From the NCBI RefSeq assembly GCF_900167555.1, contig NZ_FUYF01000004.1, positions 124,001-188,000 of the forward strand: a DNA stretch of 64,000 nt. Reading direction: 5' to 3'. A program made the translations under genes and the position numbers. Positions 57,485 to 64,000 of the stretch are shown piece by piece. Origin of the DNA: Gemmiger formicilis. GTDB taxonomy: Bacteria; Bacillota; Clostridia; Oscillospirales; Ruminococcaceae. Within the stretch, counting starts at the first letter, position 1. Each line of letters begins with the position of its first letter. The notes below the pieces were generated by a model. That model was given only the letters and a program-made list of their open reading frames with translations, made no database searches and had not been told where the DNA came from.

Positions 57485-57974
57485 GCAGCTGACCCGCTTT
57501 GCGCGGGGCTTTGTCTATGCCTACAACGGCATACGCGCCGCTGTGCAGGAGGAACGCAACTTCCGGTTTCACCTCTGCGCGGCGTTCTATGCCTTTGTGG
57601 CGGCATTCTGGGCGGAGCTTGACCCCGTGGAGACCGCGCTTATCGCACTCTGCGTGGCGGCGGTGTTGGCGCTGGAGCTTGTCAACTCCGCGATTGAGCG
57701 CGCCGTGGACAAGCCCGACACCACCCACTGGTGGAGCGCAGGCGCGGCCAAGGATATGGCCGCGGGTGCAGTGCTCGTCATGGCGGTGGGAACGCTGATC
57801 GTGGCCCTCTGCGTGTTCTGGCCGCGGCTGGGCACGCTGTGGGCTAACTTTACGCTGCGCCCCACACGACCGGCGGGGCTGGTGCTGACGCTGGTCATCT
57901 TCTGTAAATTCATTTTCCGTTCTTCCAACTCAACAGAGAAAGGCAAACAACCGAATGGCAAAACCGATTCCTGA
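57474..57974 (+). CDS. dgkA: Diacylglycerol/undecaprenol kinase family protein with C-terminal extension
   Basis: This 166-aa membrane protein has the DgkA signature LALELVNSAIERAVDKP (catalytic Glu, about residues 64-80), three core helices and KDMAAGAVLVMAVGTLI. Firmicute DgkA homologues phosphorylate undecaprenol. Usual length is 120-140 aa; here an extra hydrophobic helix (about 135-150) and polar tail (SSNSTEKGKQPNGKTDS) are added. It overlaps ybeY by 11 nt and era by 20 nt. The extension may have arisen by stop loss into the era start region. Confidence 0.9.
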   Translation: MKFEQLTRFARGFVYAYNGIRAAVQEERNFRFHLCAAFYAFVAAFWAELDPVETALIALCVAAVLALELVNSAIERAVDKPDTTHWWSAGAAKDMAAGAVLVMAVGTLIVALCVFWPRLGTLWANFTLRPTRPAGLVLTLVIFCKFIFRSSNSTEKGKQPNGKTDS

Positions 57975-58866
57975 AATGCCCTCCAGCGTATTTGTGGCGC
58001 TGGTGGGCCGCCCCAACGTGGGCAAATCCAGCCTGACGAACTACCTTGTGGGCGAAAAGGTCGCTATTGTGACCAAAAAGCCCCAGACGACCCGCAGCCG
58101 CATTACCGGCGTCATCACCAAGGGCCCCGTGCAATATGTGCTGATGGACACCCCCGGCATCCACGCCGCCCGCAACAAGCTGGACGCCCGCATGACCCAG
58201 ACCGCCGCCGCCAGCCTGAAGGACGTTGATGTGACGATGATGCTGTTTGAGCCGGCAGGGGAGTTCACCGACGCCGAGCTGACGATGGTCAAGGCGCTGC
58301 AGAAGGGCGGCCCGGCCATTGCCGTTATCAACAAGGTGGACCTGCTGGATAACTTTGCCGCGCTGGAAGCCCGCAAGAAGCAGCTGGAGGATTTCGGCTG
58401 TTTTGACCACATCGTCACGATCTCGGCTAAGGACGGTACGGGCTGCGATGAACTGTTTGCCATGCTCAAGCCCTACGGCAACGAGGGCCCGCACTATTTC
58501 GATGATGACGCCTTCACCGATATGCCGGAGAAGGAGCTTGTCGCAGAGCTTGTGCGCGAGAAGGCACTGCTTTTCCTGCGTGAGGAGGTGCCCCACGGCA
58601 TCGCCGTTGTTGTCGAGCGGTTTAAAGAGCGCCCCGACAAGGATCTCATCGACATTGACGTGGACATCTACTGTGAGCGCAAGAGCCATAAGGGCATGAT
58701 CATCGGCAAGGGCGGCCAGATGCTGAAAAAAATTGCCTCCGCCGCCCGCATGGACATTGAGGAACTGCTCGGCGTCAAGGTCAACCTCCAATGCTGGGTC
58801 AAGGTCCGCGAGGACTGGCGCGATAACGAACTGCAGCTGAACTCGCTGGGATTTGCGAAGCCGTAA
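57955..58866 (+). CDS. era: GTPase Era
   Basis: This 303-aa protein has G1 GRPNVGKSS (residues 18-26), G3 DTPG, G4 NKVD, G5 SAK and a C-terminal KH domain with GMIIGKGGQMLKKIA (about 240-255). Era binds the 3' end of 16S rRNA and times 30S maturation. It sits between dgkA and yqzL/recO, the conserved order. Confidence 0.97.
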   Translation: MAKPIPEMPSSVFVALVGRPNVGKSSLTNYLVGEKVAIVTKKPQTTRSRITGVITKGPVQYVLMDTPGIHAARNKLDARMTQTAAASLKDVDVTMMLFEPAGEFTDAELTMVKALQKGGPAIAVINKVDLLDNFAALEARKKQLEDFGCFDHIVTISAKDGTGCDELFAMLKPYGNEGPHYFDDDAFTDMPEKELVAELVREKALLFLREEVPHGIAVVVERFKERPDKDLIDIDVDIYCERKSHKGMIIGKGGQMLKKIASAARMDIEELLGVKVNLQCWVKVREDWRDNELQLNSLGFAKP

Positions 58867-58879
58867 AGCCGCTGCACGG

Positions 58880-58966
58880 CGTAGGGGCGGGGCATGCCCC
58901 GCCCGCAGCCTACCCGTTATAGAGCATTATCCGTAAGGCCGCGGGCCGGACATGTCCGGCCCCTAC
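58880..58966. repeat. Family A palindromic repeat, copy 10
   Basis: The left hairpin is GGGGCGGGGCATGCCCCGCCC after CGTA; the right is GGCCGGACATGTCCGGCC ending CCTACA. Its spacer ends CCGTAAGGCCGCG, nearly as in copy 3. It lies between era and yqzL. Confidence 0.88.
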
Positions 58967-59050
58967 AGCATTTGCAAATTTATTTTATTCCCCATTCCGC
59001 CAACATCCCCGCGCCCCCTCTGCTACACTGTAGCCATGGGGGTGAACGGC

Positions 59051-59236
59051 ATGGACAAAACGGCGGACGACTGGCGGCGCTTTGCGCAGACAGGCAGCAT
59101 TTACGACTATCTGACGTACAAAAATCAACAAAACACAGCACGGGAGGACGTATATGCAGGTGGCAACAACGGGCCTTGTGCTGCGGCAGGTCAAGGTGGG
59201 CGAGGCGGACCGGATCCTGACGATCCTGACGCCTGA
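59051..59236 (+). CDS. yqzL: YqzL-like small protein overlapping recO
   Basis: This 61-aa protein starts MDKTADDWRRFAQTGSIYDYLTYKNQQ, matching the YqzL pattern W-x-x-F-x-x-TG-x-I-x-x-YL found between era and recO in Firmicutes. Function is unknown. Usual length is about 45-50 aa; here the frame continues 83 nt into recO in another frame, adding a Gly/Pro/Asp-rich tail (GQGGRGGPDPDDPDA). ATG 59051 follows GGGGGTGA; ATG 59036 lacks a site. Confidence 0.75.
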   Translation: MDKTADDWRRFAQTGSIYDYLTYKNQQNTAREDVYAGGNNGPCAAAGQGGRGGPDPDDPDA

Positions 59237-59897
59237 CCTCGGCGTGGTGTCGGCGTCGGCCCGCGGCAGTCTGCGGATGAAGAGCGCCCTGTTCAGTGCA
59301 ACAGGGCTGTTCTGCTACTCGGAATTCACGCTCACCAGCGGGCGCAGCCACTATTTTGTGGACACTGCGCAGGTCAAAAAGGTGTTCCACGGCATCTCTG
59401 CGTCCATTGAGGGGATGGCTCTGGCCAGCTACATGGCGGAGATCGCGGCGGAGCTTTCCCCCGCGCCGCCCGAGGCCGACGCCCAGCTGCGCCTGCTTCT
59501 CAACTGCCTGTATATGATCAGTGAGCGCCACTATCCCTGCGCGCAGCTCAAAGCCATCTATGAGCTGCGCGCCCTGACGCTGGCGGGCTATATGCCGGAC
59601 GTGCTGGCCTGCGCGGGCTGCGGTAAATACGACGGGGGAGAGTTTTACCTTGACCCTGTCGAGGGCCGTCTGCTCTGCGCCGACTGTGCCGAAAAAGCGC
59701 GCCATATCACGAATCTGGACAACGGCGCACTGTACGCCCTGCGCCATATCTGCCTGGCCGAGGATAAAAAGCTGTTCGGGTTCAAAATCTCGCCCGAGAG
59801 CTTACAGGAACTTTCCCGCACCAGCGAGCAGTACACGCTGGCGCATCTGGAGCATGGGCTGAAGAGCCTGGATTTTCTCAAATCTGTACTTGAATAA
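59154..59897 (+). CDS. recO: DNA repair protein RecO
   Basis: This 247-aa protein has an N-terminal OB fold (TTGLVLRQVKVGEADRILTILTPDLGVVSASARGSLRMKS, about 4-43), a helical domain, and a zinc finger CAGC ... CADC (about residues 149-178). RecO loads RecA onto SSB-coated DNA with RecR. Its ribosome binding site (GGGAGGACG) lies inside yqzL, and its first 83 nt overlap that gene. Confidence 0.94.
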   Translation: MQVATTGLVLRQVKVGEADRILTILTPDLGVVSASARGSLRMKSALFSATGLFCYSEFTLTSGRSHYFVDTAQVKKVFHGISASIEGMALASYMAEIAAELSPAPPEADAQLRLLLNCLYMISERHYPCAQLKAIYELRALTLAGYMPDVLACAGCGKYDGGEFYLDPVEGRLLCADCAEKARHITNLDNGALYALRHICLAEDKKLFGFKISPESLQELSRTSEQYTLAHLEHGLKSLDFLKSVLE

Positions 59898-59915
59898 GGA
59901 GACCTAAACCCTGTT

Positions 59916-62288
59916 ATGGATACCGCCTATAAAACAACACTGGAGCTGGACAAGGTCCTGAACCGCGCTGTGCAGCTCTGCGCCTGCCAGGAAACGAAAG
60001 AAATGATGCAGGCGCTGGAGCCGGCCCCCACGATTGAGGATGAGCGCTACGACCTGACCCAGACCAACGCCATCAACGCGCTGCTCATCAAGAACGGCAG
60101 TCCCCGCTTCGGCAGCGTGCGTGAGGTGCGCCGCATCGTTGCCCACGCCCGCAAGGGGGGCATCCTCTCGATGGGTGAGCTGCTGGAAATTGCCGCGACC
60201 CTGCGCAATTTCTCGGGCCTGTCCCAGTGGTACGGCCTGAGCGAGCATGAGATGCTGCCCACCGACGACCTGTTTTTTGCGCTGGCCCCGCAGCCGGTGC
60301 TGGAAAAGCAGATTTCGGAGAGCATTCTTTCTCCCGAGGAGATGGCCGACACTGCCAGTGTGACCCTCCACGATCTGCGCCGCAAAATCCGCCAGACCGA
60401 GGATTCCATCCGCACCAAGCTCGATAACATCATCCGCAACTCCACCACCAATAAATTTTTGCAGGATGCCGTCGTTTCCCTGCGCAATGGCCGCTACGTC
60501 GTGCCCGTCCGCGCCGAGTACCGCGGTGAGGTCGGCGGTGTCATCCATGACGTCTCGTCCACCGGCGCAACGGTCTTTGTAGAGCCTACCGCCGTCGTCG
60601 AGGCCAACGCCCGCATCATGCAGCTGCGTGCGCAGGAGCAGGAGGAGATCACCCGCATCCTGACCTCGTTCTCGACGCAGGTCGGCTCGCTGGAGCCGCA
60701 GTTCACCTACAGCTATGACGCGATGCTCAAAATCGACCTGCTGCTGGCAAAGGCCCGGCTGGCTGTGGAGCAGAACGCCTTTATGCCCGCCGTCAGCGAC
60801 ACGGTGCACTTCAAGCTGAACAAGGCCCGCCACCCGCTCATCGACAAGAAAAAGGTCGTGCCTGTGGACATCGAGCTGGGCAGCGAGTACGACACCCTCG
60901 TCATCACCGGCCCGAACACCGGCGGCAAGACCGTTTCGCTCAAAACCGCGGGCCTTCTCAACGCGATGGCCCAGTACGGCTTCCTGATCCCCGCGCACGA
61001 GAGCAGCATCGTCTGCCATTTTGACGAGTACCTTGTGGACATCGGCGACGAGCAGAGCATTGAGCAGAGCCTGTCCACCTTCTCCGGCCACATGAAGCGC
61101 ATCAGCGGCATTCTCGACCTGGCGGGCCACGCCACGCTGACCCTGCTTGACGAGCTGGGCGCGGGCACCGACCCTGCCGAGGGCGCGGCGCTGGCCGTCA
61201 GCATTCTCGAGCAGCTGCGCCGTCAGGGCAGTCTGCTTATGGCCACGACCCACTACGCTGAGCTGAAGGTCTACGCGCTGGAAACGCCCGGCGTCGTCAA
61301 CGCCAGCTGCGAGTTCAACGTCGAAACGCTGATGCCCACCTATAAATTGAGCGTCGGCGTGCCGGGCAAATCGAACGCCTTCCTCATCAGCGCCAAGCTC
61401 GGCATCCCGCAGGAAATTATCGACGCCGCACGCAATCACATGTCGAACGACGATAAGCGCCTCGACAGCGTGCTGTCCCAGCTGGATGACCTGAAGGTCC
61501 AGCTGAAGGAGGCCCAGGCCGAGGCCGAGCAGGCCCGGTATGAGGCGGAGCACGCGCTGGAAAGTGCCGAGAAGAAACGCGACGACCTGATCAAAAAGGG
61601 TGAGGAAGAACTCGAAAATGCCCGCCGCCAGGCCCATGACCTGATGCAGCAGGTGCAGAACGAGGCCTACAGCCTGACCGACGAGCTGCGCCGCATCCAG
61701 AAGGACGAAAAGACCAGCGCTGCCCAGCGTGCTGTCCGTGCCCGGGAAATTGCCCGCAGGGATACCGAGACACTGCTGAAAAAGACCGACGCCAAGCCGC
61801 AGCCCGTAAAGGAGTTTGTGCCTTTGAAGGAGGTACAAATCGGGCAGGAGGTCGTTATCGCAGACCTCGGCCAGACGGCCACTGTCACCGCGCGGCCTGA
61901 CCGCAACGGCATGGTCGAGGTGCGCGCCGGCATCATGAAAACGAAGGTGCCGCTGACGAACCTGCGCGCGCCCGATAAGATGGAGAAGCGCAAGCCTGCC
62001 GAACCGCGCCGCTCGACCCGCGTGCAGCTCGACAAGAGCCGCAAGACCAGTATGGAGCTGAACCTGCTGGGCTACACCGTGGACGAGGCCCTGAACGAGG
62101 TGGACAAGTTCCTGGACAGTGGTATGCTGCGCGGGCAGTCCACGCTCTATATCATTCACGGCAACGGCACCGGCGCGCTGCGCACGGCCATCCAGAAGCA
62201 TCTGCGCACCCACAAGGCCGTCAAGAACTTCCGCCTGGGCCGCTACGGCGAGGGCGAGAGCGGCGTGACCGTTGTGGAATTAAAGTAA
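59916..62288 (+). CDS. mutS2: Endonuclease MutS2
   Basis: This 790-aa protein has a MutS core/clamp (about 1-310), ATPase with Walker A GPNTGGKTVSLK (about residue 331), LLDELGAGTDPAEGAAL and MATTHYAELK, a long coiled coil (about 510-630), a KOW-like segment (PLKEVQIGQEVVIADLGQTATV) and a C-terminal Smr nuclease domain (LNLLGYTVDEALNEVDKFLD ... IIHGNGTGALRTAIQKHL). MutS2 suppresses recombination and rescues collided ribosomes. It starts 18 nt after recO. Length is standard. Confidence 0.96.
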   Translation: MDTAYKTTLELDKVLNRAVQLCACQETKEMMQALEPAPTIEDERYDLTQTNAINALLIKNGSPRFGSVREVRRIVAHARKGGILSMGELLEIAATLRNFSGLSQWYGLSEHEMLPTDDLFFALAPQPVLEKQISESILSPEEMADTASVTLHDLRRKIRQTEDSIRTKLDNIIRNSTTNKFLQDAVVSLRNGRYVVPVRAEYRGEVGGVIHDVSSTGATVFVEPTAVVEANARIMQLRAQEQEEITRILTSFSTQVGSLEPQFTYSYDAMLKIDLLLAKARLAVEQNAFMPAVSDTVHFKLNKARHPLIDKKKVVPVDIELGSEYDTLVITGPNTGGKTVSLKTAGLLNAMAQYGFLIPAHESSIVCHFDEYLVDIGDEQSIEQSLSTFSGHMKRISGILDLAGHATLTLLDELGAGTDPAEGAALAVSILEQLRRQGSLLMATTHYAELKVYALETPGVVNASCEFNVETLMPTYKLSVGVPGKSNAFLISAKLGIPQEIIDAARNHMSNDDKRLDSVLSQLDDLKVQLKEAQAEAEQARYEAEHALESAEKKRDDLIKKGEEELENARRQAHDLMQQVQNEAYSLTDELRRIQKDEKTSAAQRAVRAREIARRDTETLLKKTDAKPQPVKEFVPLKEVQIGQEVVIADLGQTATVTARPDRNGMVEVRAGIMKTKVPLTNLRAPDKMEKRKPAEPRRSTRVQLDKSRKTSMELNLLGYTVDEALNEVDKFLDSGMLRGQSTLYIIHGNGTGALRTAIQKHLRTHKAVKNFRLGRYGEGESGVTVVELK

Positions 62289-62393
62289 AAATCAAAACAA
62301 TCCGCGTGTTTTGTCTATGGCAATCGCTCACCGAGTTTGCTATGCTAACAGTATTACGATAATCGTTTTAATAATAAATTAACAGGGGAGCGA

Positions 62394-63344
62394 GTGAACG
62401 CTTTGGCTATGGATTACAACAGCACACGCAGCTTTACCATGACGCTGGCACACCGCGCTGTGGGGGACATCCGCCGCGGCGGCTTCCGCCAGCTGCGCAA
62501 CTATGTGGATATGTGTGCCACACTGGCTAAAAAGCAACAACAGAAGGACTTTTTTGCCTACGCGCAGAAGGCTCTGCAGCGCACGGACAGCTGCTACTAC
62601 AGCCTTATCCACCGTTTGTTGGATTCCGTGGATGAGGATCGCATCTGCACCGTCGGCGTCAATATGGGCTTTGGCGGGTTGATTTACGGTGCCAGTGAGC
62701 TGAAAAAGCAGGCTGACCTCGAAGGTCAGCCCATTGCCTGGATCACGGCGGCCCGCTGTGGCGACGAGCGCCTGAGCGAGCTGGTGCCCAAGGCCGCTAG
62801 GCACGGCAGCTTTGTCTGGCTGCTGGATGCGACGGACACCGACCCCGCGCAGGTCGTGCTGCTGGCTAAGGCCAACCCGCAGAGCGCCTTCGGTCTGCTG
62901 GCTGACCCGTCCGCACTGACCGAGGACTGCGTCAAGACGCTTGCGGCATGCCGCAATCTGGTGGTCATGCCGCTGCTGCAGACGCCGGAGCTGACCCCCG
63001 AGGTCTGCCGCGCCGCCCGCCGCCTGAAAGCCCAAAAGATGTTCTATGTGCTGACGGTTCTCATCGATGACGAGACCGCGGGCGAGGTCATGCAGGACGA
63101 CTGGCTCGAGAGCATGGCGCAGGAGACGCTTTGCTGCATGTGTGCCCGCAAGCCCGGCACATCGGACGAAACCGCCCGGAAGCTGCGCCGCAGCATCGTG
63201 AACGGACGCCTTGAGACCGGCAAGCCCGTGCTGCTGCTCGACTGGGACGGCGATGTGCGCTATCTGAACAACCGTATTTCGGAGTATATGACCTTCGGCA
63301 GCGTCCTGCTGGAGGGCAGCACCTTCCCTTTGCAGTTGGGCTGA
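62394..63344 (+). CDS. Unrecognised 316-aa protein
   Basis: I do not recognise this protein. It is soluble, with a helical N-terminus (about 20-85, QQQKDFFAYAQKALQRTDSCYYSLIHRLL), then alternating strand/helix stretches suggesting an alpha/beta barrel (TVGVNMGFGGLIYGASELKKQA; FVWLLDATDTDPAQVVLLAKANP; VMPLLQTPELTPEVCRAARRLKAQKMFYVLTVLID). Cysteines are scattered (CCMC near 242) with no metal motif. GTG 62394 is close to AGGGGAG (3-nt spacing), so the start may be TTG 62403 or ATG 62409. It follows mutS2 but has its own AT-rich upstream region. Confidence 0.7.
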   Translation: MNALAMDYNSTRSFTMTLAHRAVGDIRRGGFRQLRNYVDMCATLAKKQQQKDFFAYAQKALQRTDSCYYSLIHRLLDSVDEDRICTVGVNMGFGGLIYGASELKKQADLEGQPIAWITAARCGDERLSELVPKAARHGSFVWLLDATDTDPAQVVLLAKANPQSAFGLLADPSALTEDCVKTLAACRNLVVMPLLQTPELTPEVCRAARRLKAQKMFYVLTVLIDDETAGEVMQDDWLESMAQETLCCMCARKPGTSDETARKLRRSIVNGRLETGKPVLLLDWDGDVRYLNNRISEYMTFGSVLLEGSTFPLQLG

Positions 63345-63429
63345 CTTCTTGGCCCCCTCTGCGCGACATCCGTCAGGCCGCGTTCCTTGCACACTTTGCA
63401 GTTAGGCTAACTTCTTGGCCCCCTCTGCG
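63329..63429 (+). repeat. 35-bp direct duplication spanning a stop codon and a repeat edge
   Basis: Bases 63329-63363 and 63395-63429 are near-identical (33 of 35), each starting TTTGCAGTT and ending CCCCCTCTGCG. The first copy includes the end and stop of the 316-aa gene plus the left edge of a family B repeat; the second leads into the full repeat. Confidence 0.85.
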
Positions 63430-63467
63430 AGGGGGCTCCCGCCGCAGCGGGTGGGGGAGAGAACCTT
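63414..63467. repeat. Family B repeat, copy 3
   Basis: CTTGGCCCCCTCTGCGAGG, CTCCCGCCGCAGCGGGTGGG and GAGAACCTT match copy 2 closely. Confidence 0.88.
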
Positions 63468-63500
63468 ACACCAGCTCGAAATACTTCGGGTTATGGCAAA

Positions 63501-63550
63501 GCTCGCTCCCTCCGGCCCTTCGGGCCACTTCCCTCGACGAGGGAGGCGAG
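63501..63550. repeat. Second palindromic unit next to family B copy 3
   Basis: GCTCGCTCCCTC and GAGGGAGGCGAG form outer arms around GGCCCTTCGGGCC, giving nested hairpins. I see no second copy in this window. Confidence 0.7.
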
Positions 63551-63570
63551 TACTGCCGCATAAAATGACA

Positions 63571-63621
63571 AAAACCGACCCCGTACCGATGTTATGATCG
63601 GATACGGGGTCGGTTTATTTT
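63571..63621 (-). terminator. Terminator of the TetR-type gene
   Basis: The stem AACCGACCCCGTA(T)CCGAT / ATCGGTACGGGGTCGGTT is followed on the minus strand by TTTTGTC; T's also follow on the plus strand. Confidence 0.88.
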
Positions 63622-63626
63622 TGCGT

Positions 63627-64000
63627 TTATTGCGGATCGCCGCGCAGCAGCTTCTGCATGATCTCGTGGTTGAACACCGGGATCGACAGCTCCGACATGT
63701 TGGACAGGGCGTTGCTCTTCATGCCGCTGAGCACCCACGGAATCAGGATACCCATCATCGCACCGGCAAAGAACTGCCCGATCTTGCGGGTATCCTCGGC
63801 GCTGGCATCGGGGTTCAGCTCCCGCACGTTCTGCTCAAAGATGGAGCGCAGATAATCGAACATATATTGCTGCAGGCTGTTCTGCCCGTTATAGGCAAGG
63901 GCATTGCAGTAGAACACCTTGTTTTCCAGAAAATAGGTCTCCAGCGCCGCCAGCAGGGCATTCCAGCTGGAATAGGCGCTGAGCTCCACCAGAAACCGGG
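63627..64000 (-). CDS. TetR-type regulator, C-terminal part (partial)
   Basis: The open minus-strand frame runs off the window edge; 123 residues of the C-terminal ligand-binding domain are present (RFLVELSAYSSWNALLAALETYFLENKVFYCNALAYNGQNSLQQYMFDYLRSIFEQNV ... FFAGAMMGILIPWVLSGM). The helical pattern and the AGAMMGILIPWVLSG helix match TetR_C-type domains such as DhaS-like regulators. The N-terminal helix-turn-helix is outside the window, so the call is by resemblance only. Confidence 0.65.
   Translation of the reverse strand, partial: RFLVELSAYSSWNALLAALETYFLENKVFYCNALAYNGQNSLQQYMFDYLRSIFEQNVRELNPDASAEDTRKIGQFFAGAMMGILIPWVLSGMKSNALSNMSELSIPVFNHEIMQKLLRGDPQ

Noticed and set aside
59904-62213. 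769-codon minus-strand frame opposite mutS2
   Set aside because: MutS2 motifs prove the plus strand is coding; the antisense frame has no family features.

Overview
The window is a gene-dense, high-GC (visibly about 60%) Firmicutes chromosome segment, mostly housekeeping. Sporulation genes (yabP/yabQ, ylbJ-like, yqfC/yqfD), Gram-positive gene orders (yabP-yabQ-divIC-yabR; ylxM-ffh-rpsP-khpA-rimM-trmD; yqfC-yqfD-phoH-ybeY-dgkA-era-yqzL-recO) and very high GC suggest a clostridial gut bacterium of the Oscillospirales/Ruminococcaceae (Gemmiger/Subdoligranulum/Faecalibacterium neighbourhood). That placement is inference from content and codon use. I see no phage, transposase, CRISPR array, rRNA or plasmid feature.

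Layout. 1-1.5 kb: sporulation/division cluster. 1.6-3.6 kb: an RNA methyltransferase and a NYN/LOTUS nuclease-like protein. 3.7-6.5 kb (minus): two tandem WG-repeat/SH3b lipoproteins. 6.6-7.5 kb (minus): a divergent cysteine-synthase-fold enzyme. 7.7-12.1 kb: SRP/ribosome-maturation operon ending in an unusual TrmD-GNAT fusion. 12.3-14.5 kb: HPr and UvrC. 14.6-17.1 kb: large polytopic membrane protein. 17.1-21.0 kb: YesN-type regulator, YesM-type kinase and sugar-binding lipoprotein, probably a three-component sugar sensor for the adjacent mgl-type sugar ABC transporter (21.4-25.3 kb), which is preceded by palindromic operator-like sites. 25.4-30.2 kb: a minus-strand Crp/Fnr-like regulator, glycosyltransferase and flavin reductase, divergent from a NitT/TauT-type ABC transporter, with a 20-bp palindrome between them. 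30.4-33.3 kb (minus): HemW and two acetyl-esterase paralogues, one lacking its nucleophile. 33.4-36.7 kb: BI-1 protein, tRNA-Ala, rpsB-tsf. 36.9-42.7 kb: xpt (minus) and a complete liv branched-chain amino-acid transporter. 42.9-46.5 kb (minus): YtrA-type GntR/ABC-2 operon, DUF4364 protein, S1-domain protein. 46.6-51.7 kb: DUF951, prfA, Sua5, coaE, lytic transglycosylase, M18 aminopeptidase. 51.75 kb: tRNA-Thr. 52-54.3 kb (minus): membrane protein, small Cys-rich protein, YlbJ-like protein. 54.4-62.3 kb: the yqfC-to-mutS2 block. The window ends with an unrecognised 316-aa protein, a repeat-rich stretch and a partial TetR-type regulator.

The most striking non-genic feature is at least ten dispersed palindromic repeats (TGTAGGGGC...GCCCCTACA ends). 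Their hairpin arms vary in sequence between copies while staying self-complementary. One lies in frame inside the ylbJ-like gene next to a member of a second repeat family, and a related element forms the N-terminus of an ABC permease. Every gap longer than about 300 bases is accounted for: the only one (21026-21361) holds a terminator, operator palindromes and a promoter.
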